Of a DNA stretch of 5,311 bases, positions 1-5,168 are shown in pieces. The position numbers and the translations under genes were made by a program. The stretch is taken from the NCBI GenBank assembly GCA_021791995.1, contig JAJYVN010000213.1, positions 1-5,311 on the forward strand, read 5' to 3'. The notes beneath the pieces are model-generated. The model saw nothing but the letters and a program-made list of their open reading frames with translations, made no database searches and was not told the origin of the DNA. How positions within the stretch are numbered: the first letter of the stretch is position 1; every line of letters begins with the position of its first letter. The stretch is from Bacillota bacterium. Its GTDB lineage: Bacteria; Bacillota; Sulfobacillia; RBS10-35; JAJYVN01.

Positions 1-43
1 AACGGGTCGACTCTTTCTCCGCAAGGGGAGAGGGAACCATGGG

Positions 44-64
44 CAACCGGCGCAAGCCGGATTG
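44..64. repeat. GC-rich stem-loop in the downstream flank
   Basis: CCGGC (47-51) and GCCGG (56-60) form a perfect 5-bp stem around GCAA, extended by CAA/TTG across a one-base bulge. On the plus strand the loop is a GNRA-type tetraloop. A second small stem, TCTCC/GGAGA (16-20 with 27-31), lies beyond it in a CTCC...GGGGAGAGGG stretch of the sort seen in dispersed intergenic repeats. Apart from these hairpins and repeat copy A, bases 1-157 hold no recognisable gene. Confidence 0.3.
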
Positions 65-94
65 GGGCGGCACGAACAACGGTTGTCGCGGTTT

Positions 95-118
95 GTCAGG
101 CAAATCGGGCAGCAGTTG
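95..118 (-). repeat. Repeat copy A downstream of the longer sulfatase
   Basis: Contains CGGGCAGCAGTTG (106-118), identical to 1897-1909, and its left flank (95-105) also aligns with 1885-1895 at 8 of 11 positions with one gap. It lies 40 nt past the end of the sulfatase stop codon, in the same orientation and nearly the same position as copy B relative to the other sulfatase. Confidence 0.4.
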
Positions 119-127
119 ACACCACCT

Positions 128-145
128 GTGTCCGGCGCCTGACAC
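128..145 (-). terminator. Imperfect palindrome just past the longer sulfatase, possible terminator hairpin
   Basis: GTGTCCGGCGCCTGACAC pairs at 8 of 9 positions and lies 13-30 nt after the stop codon at 158-160 on the minus strand. A further GACAC arm (118-122) can pair alternatively with the GTGTC at 128-132. There is no T-tract, so if it ends transcription it would need Rho or act as a 3'-end stabiliser. Confidence 0.25.
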
Positions 146-157
146 CACTCCCGGCCT

Positions 158-1777
158 TCAACGTGTTGCGGTTGCCTGGGTACGCTCGACCAAAAAGGTC
201 GCTTTTTGCTCCGCGCTATCCTTGAACCCGATGCGACCCGCCTTAGCTCGCACCGTTGTCGCGCCGTGGGGAAGCCGGAGTGGGGCCGTATAGAGCCTCC
301 ATTTTGCCGCTTCCCCCGCCTCGAACGTGTAGTTGATCGATGCGCCCTGCGTTGCGCAGTGCATCTGGAGCAGGAGCGGATCCGGGAAGGCCCCACCCTT
401 ATCGGACGGCTCAACCCCCGCGCCTTCCGGTCCCAGCGGGATGAACAACGGCACGACGGTCTCCGGCTGAATACCCCCGGGCCACATCCGCGCGGCCATT
501 TGCGCCTCCGGCTCGTCTCCCAGATCACCGCAAGTGCGCCGCCATGTCTCGCACGCCTGCCGCAGCCGCTCCAGGGTTGCCGCATGGGCCGGATCCTGCG
601 CGAGGTTGTGCAGTTCGTAGGGATCGACCGAGGTGTCGTACAGTTCCTCGGGCGGGCGGGGCTCGAACAATACCGTTTGCGGACCCGTCAAGCGTCCCTC
701 GGCGTAGAGGCGCCACAACTCCTGCATCACCGGGTGCCTGTTCCGGTATGGAATCCACGGCAGGTAGGGCGTCCCCGGGAAGAAGTGGCGGATGTATTTG
801 AACCGTTGATCCCGCACGGCGCGGACCATATCGTACGCCTCGTCGTGGCGGTCGCGGGAGGCGAACACGTACTGCCGCGAGCTGGCTGCATCTCCGAGGA
901 ACGCTTGCCCCTGAAAGTGGCGCGGCAGCTGGATCCCCACCATGGAGAGTACGGTTGGCGCCAAGTCGATCAGACTCACCAAATCCTCTGCGGTGCTGCT
1001 GGGAGGTAGGTGGTCTGGCCATCGGACGATCAACGGGATGCGGATACCGGCATCGTAGGGCCAGCGCTTGGCTCGGGGTAATCCTTCACCGTGATCGCTC
1101 CAGAGGAAGACCGCCGTGTTTTCGGCAAGACCGTCGCTGTCCAGCTGATCAAGAAGTTCACCCAACTGCCGGTCTGCGACCTCCAGGTTGTCGTAGTGCC
1201 TTGCCAGCGCCAACCGCGCCTTGGGCGTATCGGGAAGGTAGGGAGGCAGCTCCACCTTGTCCGGATCAGTCAGGACCTGGCGGTCCGCACGCGGCCACAT
1301 GCCGCTCTCGTGGGTCACCGTCGGGTTAAATACCGCGAAGAACGGCTGTCCAGGGTCACGGTGACGCCAGTGCGCTGTTGGCCCGCACTCATCCCACGCT
1401 GTGCACGGAGGGGTGAACTGGTAGTCCGTCTTGGCATTGTTGGTGCAGTAATATCCCGCGGCCCGCAGGTACTCCGTGAACGTCTTGACGTACGGAGGTG
1501 GTACCACGTTGTAGGGCGTCGGGAGTTCCGGGGAATGCGCACTGGAGTGCGTGGTGCGCATGTGGTGCCCGCCGATCGATGTCGCGTACATGCCCGTAAT
1601 TACGGCACACCGGCTTGGCGCGCACACGGCGCAGGTCGAGAAAGCTAGGGGATACCGGCGACCTTCCCGTGCCAAGCGGTCGATGTGCGGCGTACGCGCC
1701 AAGGGATCACCGTAACAGCCGAAGCGAGGACTCGTGTCTTCCAGGGAGATCCAGAGAACGTTCAACGCTGGAGGCAT
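158..1777 (-). CDS. Type I sulfatase (heparan N-sulfatase-like) with C-terminal chitobiase/hexosaminidase-like domain
   Basis: Formylglycine-dependent sulfatase of the alkaline phosphatase superfamily, expected to hydrolyse sulfate (or N-sulfo) groups from a carbohydrate. From the ATG at 1777 it is 539 aa. Visible motifs: the N-terminal metal-site strand NVLWISLED (residues 6-14), the CAPSR formylglycine motif (52-56, Cys52 converted), HHMRTTH (71-77), K116 in NAKTDYQF, H156 in the THE stretch, and SDHGEG (227-232) supplying D228/H229 to the metal site. ELYDT (378-382) is the usual late sulfatase motif. Residues about 464-531 (CATQGASINYTFE, then TTVRAKA) look like a CHB_HEX_C-type beta-sandwich. 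No signal peptide or membrane segment is seen, so the enzyme is probably cytoplasmic. The start at 1777 fits the family, whose members begin a few residues before NVLWIS; an in-frame ATG at 1915 gives 585 aa but has no ribosome site and a non-homologous-looking extension. A strong ribosome site upstream points to another frame (see leader ORF). The exact substrate is unknown. Confidence 0.94.
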   Translation of the reverse strand: MPPALNVLWISLEDTSPRFGCYGDPLARTPHIDRLAREGRRYPLAFSTCAVCAPSRCAVITGMYATSIGGHHMRTTHSSAHSPELPTPYNVVPPPYVKTFTEYLRAAGYYCTNNAKTDYQFTPPCTAWDECGPTAHWRHRDPGQPFFAVFNPTVTHESGMWPRADRQVLTDPDKVELPPYLPDTPKARLALARHYDNLEVADRQLGELLDQLDSDGLAENTAVFLWSDHGEGLPRAKRWPYDAGIRIPLIVRWPDHLPPSSTAEDLVSLIDLAPTVLSMVGIQLPRHFQGQAFLGDAASSRQYVFASRDRHDEAYDMVRAVRDQRFKYIRHFFPGTPYLPWIPYRNRHPVMQELWRLYAEGRLTGPQTVLFEPRPPEELYDTSVDPYELHNLAQDPAHAATLERLRQACETWRRTCGDLGDEPEAQMAARMWPGGIQPETVVPLFIPLGPEGAGVEPSDKGGAFPDPLLLQMHCATQGASINYTFEAGEAAKWRLYTAPLRLPHGATTVRAKAGRIGFKDSAEQKATFLVERTQATATR

Positions 1778-1824
1778 GCGGCGGCACCGCCCTTCCTTAC
1801 GGAAAAAATGTTCGACTGCTTCAT
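1762..1824 (-). other. Possible leader ORF or frame-shifted true start of the downstream sulfatase
   Basis: An ATG at 1824 follows a near-ideal ribosome site (GGGAGGAG, 1837-1830) with 5 nt spacing. It opens a 20-codon ORF, MKQSNIFSVRKGGAAACLQR, that ends in TGA at 1764-1762, overlapping the sulfatase ATG (1777) by 16 nt in a different frame. A run of six T on the coding strand (1808-1803) lies within it. One extra T would join the frames and give a 555 aa sulfatase starting MKQSNIFFRKEGRCRR before MPPALNVLW. It is therefore either a translationally coupled leader peptide, a frameshift in a homopolymer (real or a sequencing error), or a slippage site. The ORF has no recognised homologue. Confidence 0.4.
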
Positions 1825-1829
1825 GGCTA

Positions 1830-1837
1830 CTCCTCCC
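1830..1837 (-). promoter_or_regulatory. Strong Shine-Dalgarno site upstream of the longer sulfatase
   Basis: GGGAGGAG on the minus strand, followed by TAGCC and then ATG at 1824. It is the best-placed ribosome site between the two sulfatases. The sulfatase ATG at 1777 itself has only AGGAAGG 13 nt upstream (1797-1791), separated from it by a small 4-bp hairpin (plus-strand 1780-1791), so translation probably enters at 1824 and reaches the sulfatase by coupling or a frame change. Confidence 0.6.
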
Positions 1838-1884
1838 AAATGCCGGGACTAAGGAAACGATTGCACTGCGGCGAGTGGGCGGTG

Positions 1885-1909
1885 GTCGGACCAATGCGGG
1901 CAGCAGTTG
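1885..1909 (-). repeat. Repeat copy B downstream of the second sulfatase
   Basis: Matches copy A (95-118): 13 identical bases plus a degenerate 11-12 nt flank. It lies 46 nt past the end of the stop codon at 1955. It overlaps a small hairpin, GGGCA (1898-1902) with TGCCC (1908-1912), that copy A does not share. Confidence 0.4.
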
Positions 1910-1954
1910 CCCCATGTCGCCCGACTCGCTGTTGGCGTCCCGCGAAACTGGCGT

Positions 1955-3208
1955 TCAGCCAGGCAACGCTTCAGGCAGGACATCGCGAGATTCGGAGCGC
2001 CATTGCTCCAGGCGTGCCAACAGACGCTCATAGACGGCGCGATACATGGGGTCGGCCGCCAAGTTGCGCATCTCGTTTGGATCTGACTGTAGATCGTAGA
2101 GTTCGTCGCGGTCCCGGAGGTAGTGATTCAACTTCCAGGGGCCAGAGCGGACCGCGCGGATCGGGCAGAGCCAGCGCTGCTTGGAGAGGTATTCGAAAAA
2201 CAGCTGATCCCTCCAAGGCCGGCCTTCCCACAGCGCTTGCAGATTGCGGCCCGGAAGCTGGGCTCTCGGTAGCCCCATCGCCGCGGCCAACGTCGGCACC
2301 ACATCCAGGTGACTCACCAATCCCGGTTGCCGAAACCCTGGGGGCGCAATCCCTTCCCAGGCGATCACCAGCGGCACCCGCAGCAACTCTTCATACATAC
2401 AGGGCGCTTTGAACGGCATGGCGTGGGCGCCGGCCAGGTCGCCGTGGTCGGAGGTGTAGATGACAGCGGTGCGGCTCCACAAGCCCTCCCGGTCCAATAG
2501 ATCGAGCAGGCGGCCCAAACAGGCGTCAACCTGCTCGATCAGTCCGTAGTACTGACTCCGGTAGTGCGCCCACTCCCGCGAGGACGCACCCAGCCAAGGG
2601 CGTCCCTGATCTTGTTCCATGAAGACGCGGTGGGCGTTCGGTTTCAAGGAGAGATCGTCCTGCCAACTCGGGGGCAACCAAGTTCGCCCATCGCTTGTCG
2701 CCTCCGGGCGACGTACCACCTGGTAGATATCATGGGGATTGGTGAACGACACCACAGCTAACCAGGGATCCGGTCGGTTGGTTTGGCTTCTCAGCCATTG
2801 CGCCGCTCGTTCGGCCAATGCGGAATCCGCCCCAGCACGGGGGGAGGGCCCGACGTAATCAAACCCGAACGCCTCTGGCCCAGGCGCGGAGGAAAGGTGC
2901 CACTTCCCGAAGTATGCCGTACGATATCCCGCGTCGCGAGCGATGTCGCCCAGTGTCCGGCTCCCTGCCTGGAGGGGGCGGGCCCCGATGGCGTCCAGAT
3001 TGGTCTGCACCCCGGTCTGGTGCGGGTAGAGGCCGGTCAGCAAACTGCTTCGGGCCGGGGAACACTGTGGCGCAACACAGTACGACTCTGTGAAGCACAC
3101 GCCGCGGGCTGCCAGGCGTTCCAGGTGCGGGGTCTGGATCCCCGGCAGCAGGTCGTGGTGACTTTCCTGGTCACTGAAGACCAACAGTACATTCTGGCGC
3201 TCGTTCAC
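1955..3208 (-). CDS. Type I sulfatase (arylsulfatase A/choline-sulfatase-like)
   Basis: Second formylglycine sulfatase, 417 aa from GTG at 3208 (419 aa from ATG at 3214). It should remove sulfate esters from a small sulfated sugar or other organic sulfate. Numbered from the GTG: metal-site strand VLLVFSDQE with D13; CSPAR formylglycine motif at 49-53 (Cys49); GKWHL at 101-105, supplying K102 and H104; NPHD with H159; SDHGD at 253-257, supplying D254 and H255; K267 in FKAPCMYEE; and the late ELYDL motif at 369-373. All expected catalytic positions appear present and the length is typical. There is no signal peptide, so cytoplasmic action is likely. Start choice: GGGAGG directly abuts the ATG at 3214 (spacing 0), which is too close, but lies 6 nt before the in-frame GTG at 3208. 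It is only distantly similar to the downstream sulfatase, so they are not a recent duplication and probably attack different sulfate positions. Confidence 0.94.
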   Translation of the reverse strand: MNERQNVLLVFSDQESHHDLLPGIQTPHLERLAARGVCFTESYCVAPQCSPARSSLLTGLYPHQTGVQTNLDAIGARPLQAGSRTLGDIARDAGYRTAYFGKWHLSSAPGPEAFGFDYVGPSPRAGADSALAERAAQWLRSQTNRPDPWLAVVSFTNPHDIYQVVRRPEATSDGRTWLPPSWQDDLSLKPNAHRVFMEQDQGRPWLGASSREWAHYRSQYYGLIEQVDACLGRLLDLLDREGLWSRTAVIYTSDHGDLAGAHAMPFKAPCMYEELLRVPLVIAWEGIAPPGFRQPGLVSHLDVVPTLAAAMGLPRAQLPGRNLQALWEGRPWRDQLFFEYLSKQRWLCPIRAVRSGPWKLNHYLRDRDELYDLQSDPNEMRNLAADPMYRAVYERLLARLEQWRSESRDVLPEALPG

Positions 3209-3220
3209 GGCCATCCTCCC
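3209..3220 (-). promoter_or_regulatory. Shine-Dalgarno site deciding the start of the second sulfatase
   Basis: GGGAGG (3220-3215) abuts the ATG at 3214 and sits 6 nt before the in-frame GTG at 3208. Normal spacing favours the GTG. In addition, a short out-of-frame reading frame starting at an ATG at 3237 ends in TGA at 3207-3205, overlapping the GTG as GTGA, the usual arrangement of coupled genes; that short frame is not itself a convincing gene. Confidence 0.5.
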
Positions 3221-3311
3221 GGCGAAGCCAACGTCATGGTCAGCGCGGTGCCCTCAGCGTCGCGGACGGTTGGCAGATCCCGCCCGCGACACGGGGGCCG
3301 CGTAGCACACC

Positions 3312-4280
3312 CTACAGCGGCAGGTCCACGACCCTTCTTGTCTCGAGCGCTCGGTTGACCGCCAACGACAGTTCCAGCGCCTCCACTCCCTGCGCATACG
3401 AACACCGCACCCTCGAGGGGTCTCCTCCGCGTACGGCAGCCAAAAAGTCGACCAGCATGTCCTGCTCCGAATCATTATGGCTGCTCCAGGTGGTGCTCCC
3501 CCCGGCCGTCGTTAGCGTGAGCGAGTGCCGCCGTTGGTAGTGAAGATTCGCATCCCGACAGAACACGTCGAGTCCGGCCGGAACGTTCTGCCCCACCTGC
3601 AGGTAGCACGCCGAGGAAATGACGGCCACAACGCCGCTGGCGAATTCGACTGTTGCCGCCGAGGCGTCCTCGATGTTGCGCACGCCGTCCGGCGGGATGA
3701 TCCCGGTGACGCCGGCTGCGTAAATGCGACGCGCCGGGCCGAACAGATGACGCGCGAGATCGAAGACGTGCGTCGTCTGCTCCACTGGCTGCCCCCCTGA
3801 CTTCTCCTTACGCACCCACCACCCCGCCGGGCTACCCCCCATCCAATAACCGAAGGCAATTCCGGCGTTGCGGGAAGCCAATTCCGTCTCAAGACGCTCG
3901 ACAATGTCGAGGTAGCGCTCCTGGTAGCCGACCGACGTCACGATCCCCTTGGTGGCCACCCTCGCGGCGAACTCGCGCGCCTGGTCGATGTCAAGGTGCA
4001 CGGGCTTTTCCATCCAGAACGGGACCTCGGCCTCGATGCACGCCGCCTCTGCCGTTCCGTGGGCAAACGGCGGCAACCCCATCAACACCGCATCTGGCCG
4101 TGCAGCCTCGAGCATTGAGCGCGCGTCTGTGAAGGCGGCTCCTCCGAATTGGGCAACCCTTGCCTCCGCTGCTTCGGGCGCTACATCACAGAAGGCAACG
4201 ATCTCGCAGTCTACCATCGCCTGAATCCGTTTGATGTGGCCGGTCATCCGCCGACCCACACCGATGAACCCGATTCGCAC
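3312..4280 (-). CDS. Gfo/Idh/MocA family NAD(P)-dependent oxidoreductase
   Basis: Sugar or polyol dehydrogenase-like protein of 322 aa, a usual length for the family. The N-terminal Rossmann fold is marked by IGFIGVGRRM (residues 3-12, GxG dinucleotide-binding turn). The diagnostic EKP motif is at 91-93 (WMEKPVHLDID), whose lysine normally acts in catalysis and cofactor binding. The C-terminal substrate-binding half has GGQPVEQTTHVFDLARHLFG (162-181), in which E167, H171 and D174 occupy the conserved positions usually seen as ExxxHxxD. The start is GTG at 4280, supported by GAGGGGAG ending 9 nt upstream. Family members oxidise, reduce or epimerise sugars, inositols or amino sugars; this subfamily often sits beside sulfatases, so a role in processing the desulfated monosaccharide is a reasonable inference. 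The substrate cannot be told from sequence. It is first in the minus-strand gene set and about 100 nt before the next start, so co-transcription is plausible but not proven. Confidence 0.95.
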   Translation of the reverse strand: MRIGFIGVGRRMTGHIKRIQAMVDCEIVAFCDVAPEAAEARVAQFGGAAFTDARSMLEAARPDAVLMGLPPFAHGTAEAACIEAEVPFWMEKPVHLDIDQAREFAARVATKGIVTSVGYQERYLDIVERLETELASRNAGIAFGYWMGGSPAGWWVRKEKSGGQPVEQTTHVFDLARHLFGPARRIYAAGVTGIIPPDGVRNIEDASAATVEFASGVVAVISSACYLQVGQNVPAGLDVFCRDANLHYQRRHSLTLTTAGGSTTWSSHNDSEQDMLVDFLAAVRGGDPSRVRCSYAQGVEALELSLAVNRALETRRVVDLPL

Positions 4281-4288
4281 GCGCTGTC

Positions 4289-4296
4289 GCTCCCCT
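4289..4296 (-). promoter_or_regulatory. Shine-Dalgarno site of the oxidoreductase
   Basis: GAGGGGAG on the minus strand lies 9 nt before the GTG start at 4280 and settles this non-ATG start, because no in-frame ATG occurs nearby at the family-typical N-terminus and MRIGFIG is where Rossmann proteins of this family normally begin. Confidence 0.55.
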
Positions 4297-4549
4297 CGTC
4301 TGTTTTTCGTGGGGGCCAGGAGGGCCGCCGTTCGCGTGATCAGACGGCCTGGTCGCCCGTCGGCCTACCACCAGACCATTACGCATTCGTGTGCCTCCGA
4401 TGCCTTCCTGCCGTGGAGAAGCAAAGATCCAAGTCGCCGCGCCTCTCCAGGACTTCTTGTGGCGTTCGGGAGAAGCGGCCAGGTAAATCGCCAGACAGGC
4501 ACAACGCTGTGGGGAGCCGCTCAAGTTTGGCCCCAACGCTTACTGAACA

Positions 4550-4563
4550 CGGGGATCTCCCCG
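4550..4563. repeat. Inverted repeat, candidate operator
   Basis: CGGGGATCTCCCCG consists of two perfect 6-nt arms (CGGGGA/TCCCCG) around a 2-nt centre. Dyad symmetry of this kind in the space between divergent catabolic genes suits a dimeric regulator. As RNA it would be only a 5-bp hairpin without a T-tract, so a DNA operator is the better reading. No regulator gene is present in the window to pair it with. Confidence 0.35.
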
Positions 4564-4752
4564 CGGGACATCCCCACCGCACCGACTGTTGGGCGGGTGG
4601 GTGTCAAGCCACTGCCACTGTGCCCGGTCTATCCGGCTGCAGGCGCGAGACATGGAGCGGTGGATGCCGACCTGGTCCCGTCACACTGGTGTGCGGCGAC
4701 ATACAGAAGTGGGAGATTTGTATGCTCTTGGACCCAATGCGAGGGAAGGCGC

Positions 4753-4785
4753 GTGGGATGTGCTGTGACCTCCCACAGCTTCTTT
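4753..4785 (+). promoter_or_regulatory. Two mutually exclusive hairpins with a weak T-rich tail (possible attenuator)
   Basis: GTGGGA (4753-4758) can pair with TCCCAC (4771-4776), and GCTGTG (4762-4767) can pair with CACAGC (4774-4779). The two stems share bases and cannot form together. The second stem is followed by TTCTTT (4780-4785), reminiscent of a weak intrinsic terminator, 160 nt before the lipoprotein start. Stems of only 6 bp are modest and can arise by chance in GC-rich DNA. Confidence 0.25.
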
Positions 4786-4789
4786 CCGC

Positions 4790-4810
4790 GGGGTGTGGGG
4801 CTTGGGGTGT
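4790..4810 (+). repeat. Three tandem G-rich heptads
   Basis: Three adjacent 7-nt units of the form GGGG followed by TGT, CTT and TGT, with GGGG runs at 4790-4793, 4797-4800 and 4804-4807. The spacing is exactly 7 nt. Three G-runs fall one short of a canonical intramolecular quadruplex. Tandem direct heptads could also be a binding site for an activator. They lie about 130 nt upstream of the lipoprotein start. Confidence 0.4.
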
Positions 4811-4885
4811 TGCGCGAGTCAGTGATCAGAAGCTCTCCCGAGGGAAGCGGGCAACCTCGGCTCTGGTCGCGCAGAAGCAGGAGGA

Positions 4886-4954
4886 ATGGCCACTGCAATC
4901 CCGAAGGCCAAATTGGGATGGAACTGGATCGAGGAGGTGGATGGGCGTGGGTAG
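4886..4954 (+). other. Possible 22-codon upstream ORF overlapping the lipoprotein start
   Basis: ATG at 4886 opens 22 codons (begins MATAIPKAKLGW) to TAG at 4952-4954, overlapping the lipoprotein start (4941/4947) in another frame. An AGGAGG (4879-4884) precedes it but only 1 nt away, which is poor spacing. The layout mirrors the leader ORF at the longer sulfatase. A chance ORF of this size is quite possible and no function is recognised. Confidence 0.2.
4932..4937 (+). promoter_or_regulatory. Shine-Dalgarno site of the Tat lipoprotein
   Basis: AGGAGG, 3 nt before ATG 4941 and 9 nt before GTG 4947, both in frame with the Tat signal peptide. The spacing favours GTG 4947; the ATG is kept as the outer boundary of the CDS. 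The arrangement (ribosome site too close to an ATG, with a GTG two codons later) is the same as at the second sulfatase. Confidence 0.5.
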
Positions 4955-5168
4955 TACGTATCGTTGGCTGCGGGTAAGCCGAAGGGCCCTCCTGCGGGGA
5001 GGGGCGAGCGGTGCGTTGGGACTGGGGGCAGGCGGAGTCCTCGCGGGCTGCGCGGTTGGCGGAAAAACGGCTGCACCGACGGCTGTGAGCTATCCGGCCA
5101 CTTTAGTCTTTCAGCCCTTGCCGAGGGGGTTGGGAAACGTTGATACGAGTTTCGCGCTCATGCAATAG
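4941..5168 (+). CDS. N-terminal fragment of a Tat-exported lipoprotein, probably an ABC sugar-binding protein (truncated)
   Basis: 75-codon ORF beginning with a convincing export signal: twin-arginine motif SRRALLR (residues 13-19), a Gly/Ala/Leu-rich hydrophobic core (20-33) and the lipobox LAGC (34-37), with Cys37 as the predicted lipidated residue. The mature start, a short linker then YPATLVFQPLPRG, resembles the first beta-strand of extracellular solute-binding proteins of ABC carbohydrate importers, which are normally about 400-550 aa. Here a TAG at 5166-5168 ends it; reading through gives YYT and a few codons, then TAA at 5196-5198, so more than one lesion would be needed to restore the frame. 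AGGAGG at 4932-4937 is 3 nt before the ATG at 4941 and 9 nt before an in-frame GTG at 4947, which is the better-spaced start. Either a decayed gene, an interruption or misassembly near 5168, or a small lipoprotein in its own right. The signal peptide is firm; the solute-binding assignment is an inference. Confidence 0.55.
   Translation: MGVGSTYRWLRVSRRALLRGGASGALGLGAGGVLAGCAVGGKTAAPTAVSYPATLVFQPLPRGLGNVDTSFALMQ

Larger units (their letters stand above)
4281..4940. other. 660-nt divergent intergenic region without a convincing gene
   Basis: Separates the minus-strand oxidoreductase start from the plus-strand lipoprotein start. Open frames crossing it on both strands translate to low-complexity Arg/Pro/Gly-rich sequence with no family resemblance and run on antisense into the oxidoreductase, so I treat them as chance. 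Both divergent promoters must lie here or nearby, but I see no good -35/-10 pair. It does hold an inverted repeat (4550-4563), two competing hairpins (4753-4779) and three tandem G-rich heptads (4790-4810), which make it a likely regulatory region. Confidence 0.6.

Noticed and set aside
188..200. GACC-AAAAA-GGTC hairpin with nearby T5 run as a terminator
   Set aside because: It lies inside the sulfatase C-terminal coding region, and the stem is only 4 bp.
206..1009. 267 aa plus-strand ORF
   Set aside because: Antisense to the sulfatase coding region; Arg-rich translation without motifs, typical of a GC-rich shadow frame.
158..1915. Longer 585 aa version of the sulfatase starting at ATG 1915
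   Set aside because: No ribosome site before 1915. The added 46 residues are Pro/Arg-rich, show no signal peptide and are not expected in the family, and they overlap repeat copy B and the strong ribosome site of another frame.
1615..2412. 265 aa plus-strand ORF across both sulfatases
   Set aside because: Antisense shadow; low-complexity Arg/Pro/Ser translation with no family signature, and it spans the intergenic gap without its own ribosome site.
3259..3290. GTCGCGG/CCGCGAC 7-bp inverted repeat between the oxidoreductase and the second sulfatase
   Set aside because: 18-nt loop and no T-tract; a stem this size in GC-rich DNA is not enough for a terminator or riboswitch call.
4696..4726. 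Possible promoter GCGACA ... TATGCT
   Set aside because: Only partial matches, with a 19-nt spacer and no supporting context; indistinguishable from chance.
4149..4940. Upstream extension of the lipoprotein frame
   Set aside because: The Tat signal must be N-terminal, and the extension is antisense to the oxidoreductase with no recognisable domain.
4231..4977. 248 aa plus-strand ORF in the divergent region
   Set aside because: Starts inside the oxidoreductase on the opposite strand, has no motifs, and ends inside the better-supported Tat signal peptide in another frame.
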